From assembly GCF_002909255.1 (NCBI RefSeq), contig NZ_PIOB01000002.1, positions 434,001 to 498,000 on the forward strand: 64,000 nt of DNA, given 5' to 3'. Made by a program: the position numbers and the translations under genes. The stretch comes from Arenibacter hampyeongensis (GTDB lineage: Bacteria > Bacteroidota > Bacteroidia > Flavobacteriales > Flavobacteriaceae). A model generated the notes under the pieces. It worked only from the letters and a program-made list of their open reading frames with translations. It ran no database searches and had not been told where the DNA came from. Shown piece by piece: positions 9,568 to 18,164 of the stretch. How positions within the stretch are numbered: position 1 is the first letter of the stretch; each line of letters starts with the position of its first letter.

Positions 9568-11463
9568 TCACTTAAAAACGACTACTCCAAGTGGTGGAAT
9601 AGTGATTTCCACGGACTTATCGTATCCATGCCATGGAGTTTTACTTATTTTTAGTGTACCATTTTTCATTCCAGTACCACCGTATTTTGTATCATCACTA
9701 TTAAAAATTTCCTTTAATTGTCCTGTTTTGGTAATTCCCATTCTATATTTTTCCCTTGGAACAGGAGTAAAATTACAGGCTATGTATACATTTTCTTTGG
9801 GATTAAGTCCTTTTCTAATATAGGTCAAGACCGAATTGGCATGATCCCCATAATCTATCCATTGAAAACCTTCGGGACTAAATTGTTTCTCGTATAGGGC
9901 AGGATACTCTTGATAAAGTTTATTCAAATCCTTTATCAGATTTTGGATTCCAATGTGAAAATCATATTGCAGTAAGTGCCAGTCCAAACTTTTTTGAAAA
10001 TTCCATTCTGAAGATTGCCCGAATTCACCGCCCATGAAAATTAAATTAGCGCCAGGATGGGTATACATGTACCCAAAAAGCAATCTTAAATTGGCAAATT
10101 GTTGCCATTCATCTCCCGGCATTCTGTATAACAGTGACTGTTTACCATAAACCACTTCATCATGTGAAAATGGGAGCATAAAATTCTCGGTAAATGCATA
10201 GGTGGCACTAAATGTCAAATCATTTTGATGGTGTTTCCTGTAAACAGGTTCCTTTTTAAAATATTCAAGCGTATCGTGCATCCATCCCATCATCCATTTC
10301 ATTCCGAAACCCAACCCTCCCATACTAACTGGTTTGGACACCATAGAAAAGGAAGTAGATTCTTCTGCAATCATCTGTATTCCTTCAAAATTGGAATAAA
10401 CGGTTTCATTTAATTCCCTTATAAATGAAATGGCCTCCAAATTTTCATTGTTCCCATATATATTGGGCTCCCACTCACCTTCTTCCCTGGAATAATCCAA
10501 ATATATCATGGACGCCACTGCATCTACCCGTAGGGCATCAACATGGAATTGATCCAACCAAAACATGGCATTACTGATCAGGAAGGCCCTAACCTCATTT
10601 CTACCGTAATTAAATATTAGACTTTTCCAATCTGGGTGATATCCCCTTCTACTATCAGGGTGTTCGTAAAGATGGGAACCATCAAAAAATCCCAATCCAT
10701 GTGCATCCTCGGGAAAATGAGAAGGCACCCAATCCAGGATTACCCCAATTCCATTTTGATGCAATGTATCTACCAACATTTTAAAGCCTTCAGGTTTTCC
10801 AAATCTAGAGGTTGGGGCAAAATAACCTGTTAATTGATATCCCCATGAAGGATCATAAGGGTACTCCATGATGGGCATAAACTCCACATGTGTAAAATTC
10901 ATTTCCTTTACATATTCCACAAGATCCTTGGCAAATTCTGAATAGGTCAGATAATCATTATTCGATTTTCGCTTCCATGAGGCCAAATGCACCTCATACA
11001 CCGCATATGGTTTATCCAGGGCATTTTTGTCCTTTCTTGTTTTCATCCATGTACTATCCGTCCATTCGTGTTTGGCATCCCATACAATTGAGGCTGTCAT
11101 TGGAGGGTGTTCACAACTTCTGGCGAAAGGGTCAGCCTTTTCCGTAACTACTCCATGATTGGTAGAATGAACAATATATTTATATAAAGTACCCTGTCCC
11201 AATTCGGGCACAAACCCTTCCCAGATACCACTTCCGTCCCAACGAACATTGAGTTGATGATCTGCTTCATACCAATTGTTAAAGTCGCCCACCACCGAAA
11301 CAGACCGCGCAGACGGGGCCCAAACAGCAAAATAAGTACCCTTTACTCCGTTGACCTCTATGAGATGGGACCCCAACTTTTCATATAATTTGAAATGTTT
11401 ACCGGCCTTAAAAAGATTAATATCAAAATCTGTAAATAAACTATAGGATACTACTTTGGTCAT
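9568..11463 (-). CDS. glgB: 1,4-alpha-glucan branching enzyme
   Basis: Cuts an alpha-1,4-glucan chain and re-joins it by an alpha-1,6 bond in glycogen synthesis. The 631 residues comprise an N-terminal CBM48-type sandwich (GDFNNWYEADHQL), the GH13 barrel with nucleophile Asp in ALRVDAVASM, acid/base Glu in MIAEESTSF and the third Asp in LPFSHDEVVYGK, and a C-terminal sandwich. The ATG at 11463 (MTKVVSYSLF) is chosen over an in-frame ATG 18 codons upstream, because homologues begin near this point; the longer start is not excluded. The other glycogen genes (glgA, glgC, glgP) are not in the window. Confidence 0.94.
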   Translation of the reverse strand: MTKVVSYSLFTDFDINLFKAGKHFKLYEKLGSHLIEVNGVKGTYFAVWAPSARSVSVVGDFNNWYEADHQLNVRWDGSGIWEGFVPELGQGTLYKYIVHSTNHGVVTEKADPFARSCEHPPMTASIVWDAKHEWTDSTWMKTRKDKNALDKPYAVYEVHLASWKRKSNNDYLTYSEFAKDLVEYVKEMNFTHVEFMPIMEYPYDPSWGYQLTGYFAPTSRFGKPEGFKMLVDTLHQNGIGVILDWVPSHFPEDAHGLGFFDGSHLYEHPDSRRGYHPDWKSLIFNYGRNEVRAFLISNAMFWLDQFHVDALRVDAVASMIYLDYSREEGEWEPNIYGNNENLEAISFIRELNETVYSNFEGIQMIAEESTSFSMVSKPVSMGGLGFGMKWMMGWMHDTLEYFKKEPVYRKHHQNDLTFSATYAFTENFMLPFSHDEVVYGKQSLLYRMPGDEWQQFANLRLLFGYMYTHPGANLIFMGGEFGQSSEWNFQKSLDWHLLQYDFHIGIQNLIKDLNKLYQEYPALYEKQFSPEGFQWIDYGDHANSVLTYIRKGLNPKENVYIACNFTPVPREKYRMGITKTGQLKEIFNSDDTKYGGTGMKNGTLKISKTPWHGYDKSVEITIPPLGVVVFK

Positions 11464-11642
11464 GATTACGTTATTTAGTGCAATATTAGACAACTTTGGT
11501 CCGTATCTTTGATACAAGAACCCTAAGTTTTAACTAAAACCTAACTTTGCAAGTATAGATATAAAAATTGGAACGCTTTTTGAAACTACTATAAAAATAC
11601 AATAACAATTATACAATTCGTTAAAACTCTAAAATAAATATT

Positions 11643-12227
11643 ATGAAAAAAGTTACCTTATTACTCGGCGCATTTATTGCTTTATTTTTTATCTCCTGCG
11701 AAGGACCGGCAGGACCTCCAGGCTTTGACGGTTTTGATGGACAGGATGGATTGGACGGACAAAATGGACAGGATGGTATCCAAGGACAGGTATTTGAAGT
11801 GGACAATGTCAACTTCAACTATGATGCTGGAGGAGATATCTTTACCTATATTATAACATTTGCCGATTTTACCAGTTTTGAGGTCTTTGAATCGGACGCG
11901 GTTTTGGTCTACAGATATGATGGAACTGTTGATTATCAAGACAACACGAGCGCAGATGCTTGGAGCTTAATTCCACAAAATTTCTTTCTACCGGAAGGTA
12001 CCATTCAATATACAAATGCCCATACCTTTATAGACGTGGAATTATTTATTGACGGAAATTTTAATCTAGCCAATTTAGACCCAGATTTCACAGACAATCA
12101 ATTATTCAGAATTGTTATTCTTCCTAGCCAATTTGCAGAATCGAAATTGGACAAATCAAATATCAATGCGGTAATGAGGACTTTGGGTGTTGAGGAGAAG
12201 AATGTACAGCGCTTTAAGTTAAATTAG
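11643..12227 (+). CDS. collagen-like repeat lipoprotein
   Basis: A 194-residue lipoprotein. A signal peptide ends in a lipobox (LFFISC, Cys19). Nine to ten Gly-X-Y triplets follow directly (EGPAGPPGFDGFDGQDG and onward to GIQGQ). They are rich in Asp, Asn and Gln, like short bacterial collagen-like stalks. The remaining 145 residues form a beta-rich, acidic domain that I do not recognise, with aromatic-rich strands. Triplets next to the lipid anchor suggest a short triple-helical stalk that would make the protein a trimer on the cell surface. It stands alone, with a terminator at 12248-12279. Function unknown. Confidence 0.75.
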   Translation: MKKVTLLLGAFIALFFISCEGPAGPPGFDGFDGQDGLDGQNGQDGIQGQVFEVDNVNFNYDAGGDIFTYIITFADFTSFEVFESDAVLVYRYDGTVDYQDNTSADAWSLIPQNFFLPEGTIQYTNAHTFIDVELFIDGNFNLANLDPDFTDNQLFRIVILPSQFAESKLDKSNINAVMRTLGVEEKNVQRFKLN

Positions 12228-12247
12228 AGGTTGCCTAATAATTTTCT

Positions 12248-12279
12248 TAGCCCTTATTTCCCAACGGAATTAAGGGCTA
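12248..12279 (+). terminator. intrinsic terminator
   Basis: TAGCCCTTA (12248-12256) pairs with TAAGGGCTA (12271-12279), followed by TTTTTATATTTT. It lies 21 bases after the stop of the collagen-like lipoprotein gene. Confidence 0.7.
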
Positions 12280-12379
12280 TTTTTATATTTTGAAACCTCA
12301 ACTATAAAATTCCCGTACATATGTATTGCAAGGAAACTTCAACATTTCCGTCTAAATCATTAAAAAAAACAAAAGTCAA

Positions 12380-12874
12380 ATGAAAAAAATAATATTTGCA
12401 CTTTGTATCGTATTCATTGGATGCAAAGGAACTTCACAGGAAAAGGAAGTATCCAAAATAGATTCCAAAAAAAAGGAGCAGTTTAAAGTTACCAAAACCG
12501 AAGCTGAGTGGCGTAAACAATTAACGGATATGCAGTTTTATGTGCTGCGCAAGGCAGGTACAGAAAACCCTGGATCAAGCGAATTACTGAAGAACAAACA
12601 AAAAGGTATTTATACATGTGCCGCCTGTGGGACGGAACTTTTTAAAAGCGAACACAAGTTTGATTCCGGAACGGGATGGCCTAGTTTTGACAGGGAGATA
12701 AAAGGAAATGTTTCCTTTGATGTGGATTACGATTTAGGCTATGCCAGAAAAGAAGAACACTGTGCAACTTGCGGTGGTCACCTTGGTCATGTTTTTAACG
12801 ATGGCCCTAAAAATACCACTGGCGAGAGGCATTGTATCAACGGGGCGGCCTTAAACTTTGTCCCGGAAAAATAG
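12380..12874 (+). CDS. msrB: peptide-methionine (R)-S-oxide reductase, lipoprotein form
   Basis: Reduces methionine-R-sulfoxide in oxidised proteins. The 164 residues start with a lipoprotein signal (IIFALCIVFIGC, Cys15), so the enzyme works outside the cytoplasm. The MsrB fold follows: FDSGTGWPSF, the two structural zinc CxxC pairs (CAAC and CATC), and the catalytic Cys in ERHCINGAALNF. A periplasmic or surface MsrB fits repair of exported proteins. No MsrA domain is fused. The gene stands alone, with its own terminator at 12913-12942. The assignment is firm. Confidence 0.95.
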   Translation: MKKIIFALCIVFIGCKGTSQEKEVSKIDSKKKEQFKVTKTEAEWRKQLTDMQFYVLRKAGTENPGSSELLKNKQKGIYTCAACGTELFKSEHKFDSGTGWPSFDREIKGNVSFDVDYDLGYARKEEHCATCGGHLGHVFNDGPKNTTGERHCINGAALNFVPEK

Positions 12875-12912
12875 GCCTGTCCAAAAGTTAAAAAAAATTA
12901 CGTATTGTATTG

Positions 12913-12942
12913 GGCTGGCCAATTCATTCATTTGGGCCAGCC
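12913..12942 (+). terminator. intrinsic terminator after msrB
   Basis: GGCTGGCC (12913-12920) pairs with GGCCAGCC (12935-12942), and TTATTTATT follows. It lies 38 bases after the msrB stop. Confidence 0.65.
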
Positions 12943-12996
12943 TTATTTATTCCAATTAATTTAAAATGGCATCCGTGTGAATTCAGTATGGTTTTG

Positions 12997-13004
12997 TAAC
13001 TTTG
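12997..13004 (+). promoter_or_regulatory. candidate -7 element of lpdA promoter
   Basis: TAACTTTG matches the flavobacterial -7 consensus TAnnTTTG. GTG at 12975-12977, 19 bases upstream, could act as a weak -33 element (consensus TTG). Transcription would start near 13010, leaving about 29 bases before the ATG of lpdA. Confidence 0.45.
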
Positions 13005-13038
13005 CCACTTCATAATTTATTTATCAAAAAAAATACAA

Positions 13039-14430
13039 ATGAGCAATTTCGATATTATTGTATTAGGTAGTGGTCCTGGAGGTTATGTAGCCGCAATCAG
13101 AGCCTCTCAATTGGGATTTAAGACTGCCATTATAGAAAAAGAAAATCTTGGTGGCGTTTGTTTAAATTGGGGATGTATCCCTACCAAAGCATTATTGAAA
13201 TCCGCTCAGGTTTTCGAATATTTGCTTCATGCAGCAGATTACGGACTTAAGGCGGAAGGTGTGGACAAGGACTTTAACGCTGTAGTAAAAAGAAGTAGGA
13301 ATGTAGCGGAAGGCATGAGCAAGGGCGTTCAATTTTTGATGAAAAAGAATAAAATTGAAGTCATTAATGGTTACGGAACCTTAAAACCGGGCAAAAAGGT
13401 GAGTGTTAAATCTGATGATGGTAAGGAAACCGAGTATTCGGCCAATAATATCATTATTGCTACCGGTGCCCGTAGCCGGGAACTACCAAGCTTACCACAG
13501 GATGGCAAAAAAATTATAGGTTACCGCGAAGCCATGTCTTTGGATAAACAACCAAAGAAAATGATAGTAGTAGGTAGTGGAGCCATTGGAATAGAATTTG
13601 CCTATTTCTATAATGCCATGGGTACGGATGTAACCGTAGTGGAGTTTTTGCCAAATGTTGTACCAGTAGAGGACGAAGAGATTTCAAAACAATTGGAACG
13701 CAGTCTTAAAAAGACAGGTATCAAGATTATGACCTCATCAGAGGTAACAAAGGTAGACACTTCCGGTGCTGGGGTGAAAGCCACTGTTAAAACTAGCAAA
13801 GGCGAAGAAGTTCTTGAGGCCGATATTGTTTTGTCTGCCGTGGGTATTAAAACCAATATCGAAAATATTGGCTTGGAAAATGTTGGAATTGCTACGGATA
13901 GGGATAAAATTTTAGTAAACGATTATTACCAAACCAACATTCCCGGATACTTTGCCATCGGTGATGTTACCCCGGGACAGGCTCTGGCCCACGTTGCCTC
14001 GGCAGAAGGTATTCTATGTGTTGAAAAAATAGCGGATATGCATGTAGAGCCATTGGATTATGGCAACATCCCAGGGTGTACTTACTGCTCTCCGGAAATT
14101 GCCTCGGTCGGACTGACCGAAAAGCAGGCCATTGAGAAAGGATACGAAATAAAGGTTGGTAAATTCCCATTTTCGGCAAGTGGAAAAGCCAGTGCTTCTG
14201 GTAACAAGGACGGATTCGTAAAAGTAATATTCGACGCCAAATACGGCGAATGGCTAGGATGTCATATGATCGGTGCCGGAGTTACGGACATGATTGCCGA
14301 AGCTGTTGTGGCCCGTAAATTGGAAACCACTGGACATGAAATCTTGAAAGCGGTACACCCCCACCCTACCATGAGTGAAGCGGTAATGGAGGCTGTTGCA
14401 CATGCCTACGGGGAAGTAATACATATATAA
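13039..14430 (+). CDS. lpdA: dihydrolipoyl dehydrogenase
   Basis: FAD flavoprotein (E3) that reoxidises dihydrolipoamide in the pyruvate and 2-oxoglutarate dehydrogenase complexes or the glycine cleavage system. The 463 residues show the FAD-binding GSGPGGYVAAI near the N terminus, the redox disulfide GGVCLNWGCIPTKAL (Cys42 and Cys47), the NAD-binding GSGAIGIEFA near residue 180, and the C-terminal catalytic His-Glu in HPHPTMSEAV. Length is normal. The gene is not next to E1/E2 genes, as is common for a shared E3. A candidate -7 element lies at 12997-13004. Confidence 0.96.
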   Translation: MSNFDIIVLGSGPGGYVAAIRASQLGFKTAIIEKENLGGVCLNWGCIPTKALLKSAQVFEYLLHAADYGLKAEGVDKDFNAVVKRSRNVAEGMSKGVQFLMKKNKIEVINGYGTLKPGKKVSVKSDDGKETEYSANNIIIATGARSRELPSLPQDGKKIIGYREAMSLDKQPKKMIVVGSGAIGIEFAYFYNAMGTDVTVVEFLPNVVPVEDEEISKQLERSLKKTGIKIMTSSEVTKVDTSGAGVKATVKTSKGEEVLEADIVLSAVGIKTNIENIGLENVGIATDRDKILVNDYYQTNIPGYFAIGDVTPGQALAHVASAEGILCVEKIADMHVEPLDYGNIPGCTYCSPEIASVGLTEKQAIEKGYEIKVGKFPFSASGKASASGNKDGFVKVIFDAKYGEWLGCHMIGAGVTDMIAEAVVARKLETTGHEILKAVHPHPTMSEAVMEAVAHAYGEVIHI

Positions 14431-14456
14431 TTAAAGGCTTATTGGTCCTTAACAAA

Positions 14457-14494
14457 TTTAGACCCGTCAGGTTTTAAAGCCTGACGGGTCTAAA
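14457..14494. repeat. intergenic palindrome with 15-bp arms
   Basis: TTTAGACCCGTCAGG (14457-14471) is perfectly complementary to CCTGACGGGTCTAAA (14480-14494), with an 8-base loop. It starts 26 bases after lpdA. There is no real T run on either side, so it is not a classic intrinsic terminator. The GTCAGG/CCTGAC core resembles palindromes that recur between genes in Bacteroidota genomes (from memory). It could stabilise the lpdA mRNA 3' end. Confidence 0.7.
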
Positions 14495-14529
14495 ATAATA
14501 CTCTGATCACGAACACCACCGAAAAAATT

Positions 14530-14814
14530 ATGTTGAAGATTTTCAGTTTGACCGCAATTCTCGAAGGTATTTCCTATTTATTGCTTTTTGGCGTTGGAAT
14601 GCCCTTAAAATATTTGGCCCAAATACCTGAACCTAATATCTATATTGGGTATGCACATGGATTTCTGTTCATGGCCTATGTGGTCCTGGCCATACTGGTA
14701 TGTATTGAAAGAAAGTGGGACTTAAAGATGTTTGCTATCCTTTTTATTGCCTCCCTTGTTCCTTTTGGGACTTTTTATATAGATAAGAAGTATCTAAAGC
14801 CACAGATGGCATAA
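14530..14814 (+). CDS. DUF3817 domain small membrane protein
   Basis: A 94-residue integral membrane protein with three predicted membrane helices and the typical DUF3817 opening: hydrophobic helix, EGISYLLLFGVGMPLKY, then a His-containing segment IGYAHGFLFMAYVVLA. The C-terminal end is FGTFYIDKKYL. In other bacteria this domain is found alone or fused to MFS transporters; its role is unknown. The gene lies between two repeat elements, the palindrome at 14457-14494 and the heptad array at 14816-14871. Confidence 0.85.
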   Translation: MLKIFSLTAILEGISYLLLFGVGMPLKYLAQIPEPNIYIGYAHGFLFMAYVVLAILVCIERKWDLKMFAILFIASLVPFGTFYIDKKYLKPQMA

Positions 14815-14815
14815 A

Positions 14816-14871
14816 AAGTGAACAGTCTTTGGTAAACAGTCCTCAGTGTGCAGAGAATAGTGCCGAGTGAG
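14816..14871. repeat. degenerate 7-bp-period array (nAGTnnn)
   Basis: Eight consecutive 7-base units share an AGT-like core: AAGTgaa, CAGTctt, TGGTaaa, CAGTcct, CAGTgtg, CAGAgaa, TAGTgcc, GAGTgag. The 7-base spacing is unbroken while the other bases vary. It begins two bases after the stop codon of the DUF3817 gene, in the convergent gap before aroQ. Confidence 0.6.
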
Positions 14872-14965
14872 GTGGTTACAGATTAGTCTATAATAATCCC
14901 AGCAATTAAAAAATCACTGTTTTCAATTTTGGATGGCAATTGATTTCTTCAATCCAACAACTACT

Positions 14966-15391
14966 TTAGCCCTTATTTAAAAAGCTTTGAATGGCCAGGT
15001 CGTAACCTTTTAGCCCAAAACCTAAAATAACGCCTTTGGCAACAGGGGAGATATAGGAGGTGTGTCTAAACTCCTCACGTCCAAAAGTATTGCTAATATG
15101 CACCTCTACTACAGGGGTAGTTATACCTTTTATAGCATCGCCGATACCAATGGAAGTATGGGTATAGGCACCAGCATTTAAAACAATGCCCTGATATCCT
15201 TCAAAGCCACAATCGTGTAATTTATTAATGATTTCCCCTTCTATGTTGGACTGATAATATTCCAATTGCACATCTTTAAACTGGAATTGCAGGTTAGTAA
15301 AATACTCTTCAAAAGTTGTTCTTCCGTAAACCTCTGGCTCGCGTTTTCCCAAAAGGTTAAGGTTTGGTCCGTTGATAATTATGATTTTCAT
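14966..15391 (-). CDS. aroQ: 3-dehydroquinate dehydratase, type II
   Basis: Converts 3-dehydroquinate to 3-dehydroshikimate in the shikimate pathway, as a cytoplasmic dodecamer. The 141 residues contain the type II signature IIIINGPNLNLLGKREPEVYG at the N terminus with the catalytic Arg and Tyr, the motif GIVLNAGAYTHTSI with the substrate-binding Asn, and VEVHISNTFGREEFR with the catalytic His. Length is normal for the family. It is divergent from the XerD-type recombinase at 15658, an arrangement I recall from other flavobacteria. Confidence 0.96.
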   Translation of the reverse strand: MKIIIINGPNLNLLGKREPEVYGRTTFEEYFTNLQFQFKDVQLEYYQSNIEGEIINKLHDCGFEGYQGIVLNAGAYTHTSIGIGDAIKGITTPVVEVHISNTFGREEFRHTSYISPVAKGVILGFGLKGYDLAIQSFLNKG

Positions 15392-15657
15392 GTGCTAAAA
15401 GTAATAAATAGTAATTCATAAAAAAAGAGGGCCAAATAATACTTTTGGTCGCTTCCTTACAAGGGAAAAACAATCATTTCCACAGCCACCCCAATTGGAC
15501 ACTTAAATTAGCTTAAATATAGGATTCTACATCAAACATATTTGCCTGACATAAGAAGCCATAATCATTATAAAATAAATGTAGAATATCCCCTAAAAAT
15601 TGGAGTTAAGACGAATTAATCCTATTTCAACCCAAAAAAGTACTTTATATTTAGCCC

Positions 15658-16560
15658 ATGAATTGGAAGCAGGCCCTTCATGATTTTCAGCATTACTTGA
15701 ATTTGGAACGAGGTTTATCCAAAAATTCCATTAGTAACTACGTTTTGGACGTTGAGAAATTAATATTGTTCCTAGAAAAGCACCAACTTGCAGACACCCC
15801 TTTACAAATTAAAAAAGAGACCATACAACAATTTATTTATGAGCTGGCCAAGCAGGTAAATCCCAGGTCCCAATCAAGGATAATATCCGGATTAAAAAGC
15901 TTTTTCAATTACTTGGTCTTCGAGGATTATCGCAAGGACAACCCCATGGAATTAATAGAATCCCCAAAGATTGGCCGCAAACTCCCGGATACACTTTCCG
16001 AGGGTGAGATCAATGATTTAATTGGGGCTATTGACCTTTCCAAGCCTGAAGGGGAGCGTAACCGTGCCATTTTGGAAACACTTTATGGGTGTGGACTAAG
16101 GGTTTCCGAACTTCTTGGCCTAAGACTTTCCGATCTTTATTTTGAGGAAGACTTTATTAAGGTAACCGGAAAAGGAGATAAACAACGCTTTGTTCCCATT
16201 AGTGAAATAAACAAGAAATACATAAATATCTATAGGAAAGAGGTACGCATACATATGGCGATCAAAAAAGGTTTTGAAGACATTCTATTTTTGAATCGCA
16301 GAGGAAGACAATTAACACGTGCCATGATATTTACCATTATAAAACAACTTGCCGTGGATATTGGACTTCATAAAAGCATAAGTCCACATACCTTTAGGCA
16401 CTCTTTTGCCACCCACTTATTACAAAATGGGGCCGATCTGCGAGCCATTCAACAAATGTTGGGACACGAAAGCATAACGACTACCGAGGTATATATGCAT
16501 GTAGACCGTACACATTTGGCTGAAGTTATGAACAAGTACCACCCGAGAAAGACGGATTAG
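15658..16560 (+). CDS. xerD: site-specific tyrosine recombinase, XerD type
   Basis: Resolves chromosome dimers at the dif site together with a partner recombinase. The 300 residues have an N-terminal SAM-like core-binding domain and a C-terminal catalytic domain with Arg in YGCGLRVSELLGL, the catalytic Lys in KVTGKGDKQRF, HxxR in SPHTFRHSFATHLL, His in MLGHESITTTE and the nucleophilic Tyr in TEVYMHVDRTHL. Length and neighbour (aroQ) fit the housekeeping Xer protein rather than an integron or phage integrase. No dif-like site was identified nearby. Confidence 0.93.
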   Translation: MNWKQALHDFQHYLNLERGLSKNSISNYVLDVEKLILFLEKHQLADTPLQIKKETIQQFIYELAKQVNPRSQSRIISGLKSFFNYLVFEDYRKDNPMELIESPKIGRKLPDTLSEGEINDLIGAIDLSKPEGERNRAILETLYGCGLRVSELLGLRLSDLYFEEDFIKVTGKGDKQRFVPISEINKKYINIYRKEVRIHMAIKKGFEDILFLNRRGRQLTRAMIFTIIKQLAVDIGLHKSISPHTFRHSFATHLLQNGADLRAIQQMLGHESITTTEVYMHVDRTHLAEVMNKYHPRKTD

Positions 16561-16596
16561 CCAAGCTTAAATATTGATTTTGACTAATAGTGCTCA

Positions 16597-17889
16597 TTAA
16601 TCCTTAAAAGCACTGTAATCCCTATTGAAGGGCCTAATAATCAATCGAGCTTCCCTGTCGAACCTAATATAGTTGTACACCCAATTCACAAAGACGATCA
16701 TTCTGTTTCTAAACCCGATAAGAAAGAAAAGGTGCACGAACATCCATACAAACCAAGCAAAAACCCCTTGAAATCTAATATTTTTCATGTCCACCACTGC
16801 CTTGTTCCTGCCAATAGTGGCCATACTCCCCTTATCCTTGTAGACAAATGGCTCCAAGGGTTTGTTTTCAATTAAGCGCACCAAATTCTCACCCAAGTTC
16901 CTTCCCTGTTGCATGGCCGGCTGAGCCATCATTGGATGCCCTTTTGGGGTTTCTTTGGTTTGCATACAGGCTACATCTCCCACAGCGAAAATATTGTCAT
17001 GACCAATGATTTGATTATATTGATTCACTGGCAGCCTACTTCCGCCCAACAAAAGATCTTTGGCATTTAAACCTTTAATCTCAACACCTTTAACTCCTGC
17101 CGCCCAAACCAAGGTTGCCGTTTCAAAATCAGCCTCTGTATCTGTCGTCACTGTTTTGCCATCATAACCTGTTACCCTCGTATTTTTCCATATTTGCACC
17201 CCAAGACTTTCCAAAAAGTCCTCCGCTTTTTGCGAGGCTTTTTCACTCATTTCCTTAAGGATTCGTTCACCGGACTGTATTAGGTGTATCTGTACCCTTC
17301 TGGTATCCAAATCAGGATAGTCCTTAGGTAGGATTCCTTTTTTTATTTCTGCCAAGGCACCCGCCAATTCAACTCCTGTAGGACCTGCCCCTACTATAAC
17401 GAAATTCATTAGGGCATCCCTTTCATGATATTGATCTGTAAGTAATGCCTGCTCAAAATTTTCCAAAATCAAACTTCGAAGATTTAGGGATTCCGGTATG
17501 GTTTTCATGGCCATACTGTTTATTTCAATCTCCCTATTCCCATAGTAATTTGTTTCAGAACCAGTTGCAATCACTAAATAATCATATTCCAAGGTACCAA
17601 TATTGGTCACAATGGTATTTTCCTCCGTTTTTATTTCCTCCACGTTGGCCAGCCTAAAGAAAAAATTGGTAAAGCCCTTTAAAACCTTGCGTATAGGATA
17701 CGCAATGGAATCTGGCTCCAGCCCTCCGGTGGATACTTGATATAGTAGTGGTTGAAAATTATGGTAATTATGTTTATCCAAAAGTACTACCTGTACTTCC
17801 TTATTTTTTAATTTTTTGGCCATGGAAATACCTGCAAAACCACCGCCTATAATAACAATTCTTGGAAAACTAGTCTTAGGAATATTCAT
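16597..17889 (-). CDS. ndh: type II NADH dehydrogenase (NDH-2) family flavoprotein
   Basis: Non-proton-pumping NADH:quinone oxidoreductase on the inner face of the membrane. The 430 residues have two dinucleotide folds: FAD-binding IIGGGFAGISMAKKL at the start and NADH-binding IVGAGPTGVELAGALAEI near residue 165. An FAD-binding motif, IFAVGDVACM, follows near residue 300. The C-terminal 60 residues hold a hydrophobic stretch (FAWFVWMFVHLFFLIGFRNRM) that would dock it to the membrane. No calcium-binding EF hand is present. It is transcribed alone. Other FAD/NAD oxidoreductases share the folds, but this tail is typical for NDH-2. Confidence 0.9.
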   Translation of the reverse strand: MNIPKTSFPRIVIIGGGFAGISMAKKLKNKEVQVVLLDKHNYHNFQPLLYQVSTGGLEPDSIAYPIRKVLKGFTNFFFRLANVEEIKTEENTIVTNIGTLEYDYLVIATGSETNYYGNREIEINSMAMKTIPESLNLRSLILENFEQALLTDQYHERDALMNFVIVGAGPTGVELAGALAEIKKGILPKDYPDLDTRRVQIHLIQSGERILKEMSEKASQKAEDFLESLGVQIWKNTRVTGYDGKTVTTDTEADFETATLVWAAGVKGVEIKGLNAKDLLLGGSRLPVNQYNQIIGHDNIFAVGDVACMQTKETPKGHPMMAQPAMQQGRNLGENLVRLIENKPLEPFVYKDKGSMATIGRNKAVVDMKNIRFQGVFAWFVWMFVHLFFLIGFRNRMIVFVNWVYNYIRFDREARLIIRPFNRDYSAFKD

Positions 17890-18164
17890 ACTCGTAAATA
17901 TGGTTAAAAATAAACATTCGCCAACTAATCAAGAAGAAGAAAATTAGTTTTCAGTATATTTAAGCCCCCCAAATTTCAATTAATATGCATCTTTGATTTT
18001 TTTTATTTATTAAATATCCATATCTCTATTGTCTTAACAAGCTGTTTCTTGACATAAGTCATTCTACAAATTGGAATACAGGTATTGAACTTAATATTTC
18101 TGAATTTCCTTTGTAACAAAACTTAATTTATGGCTACTAATCATCAACTAACTACTAAAACCGA

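Noticed and set aside
9422-9823. Forward frame of 133 codons across the GH31-glgB gap
   Set aside because: Overlaps the ends of both real genes in antisense, and no family is recognisable.
11505-11512. TATCTTTG and TAACTTTG (11542-11549) as promoters of the collagen-like gene
   Set aside because: Both match the -7 consensus, but neither has a TTG at 17-23 bases upstream and two candidates so close cannot be ranked.
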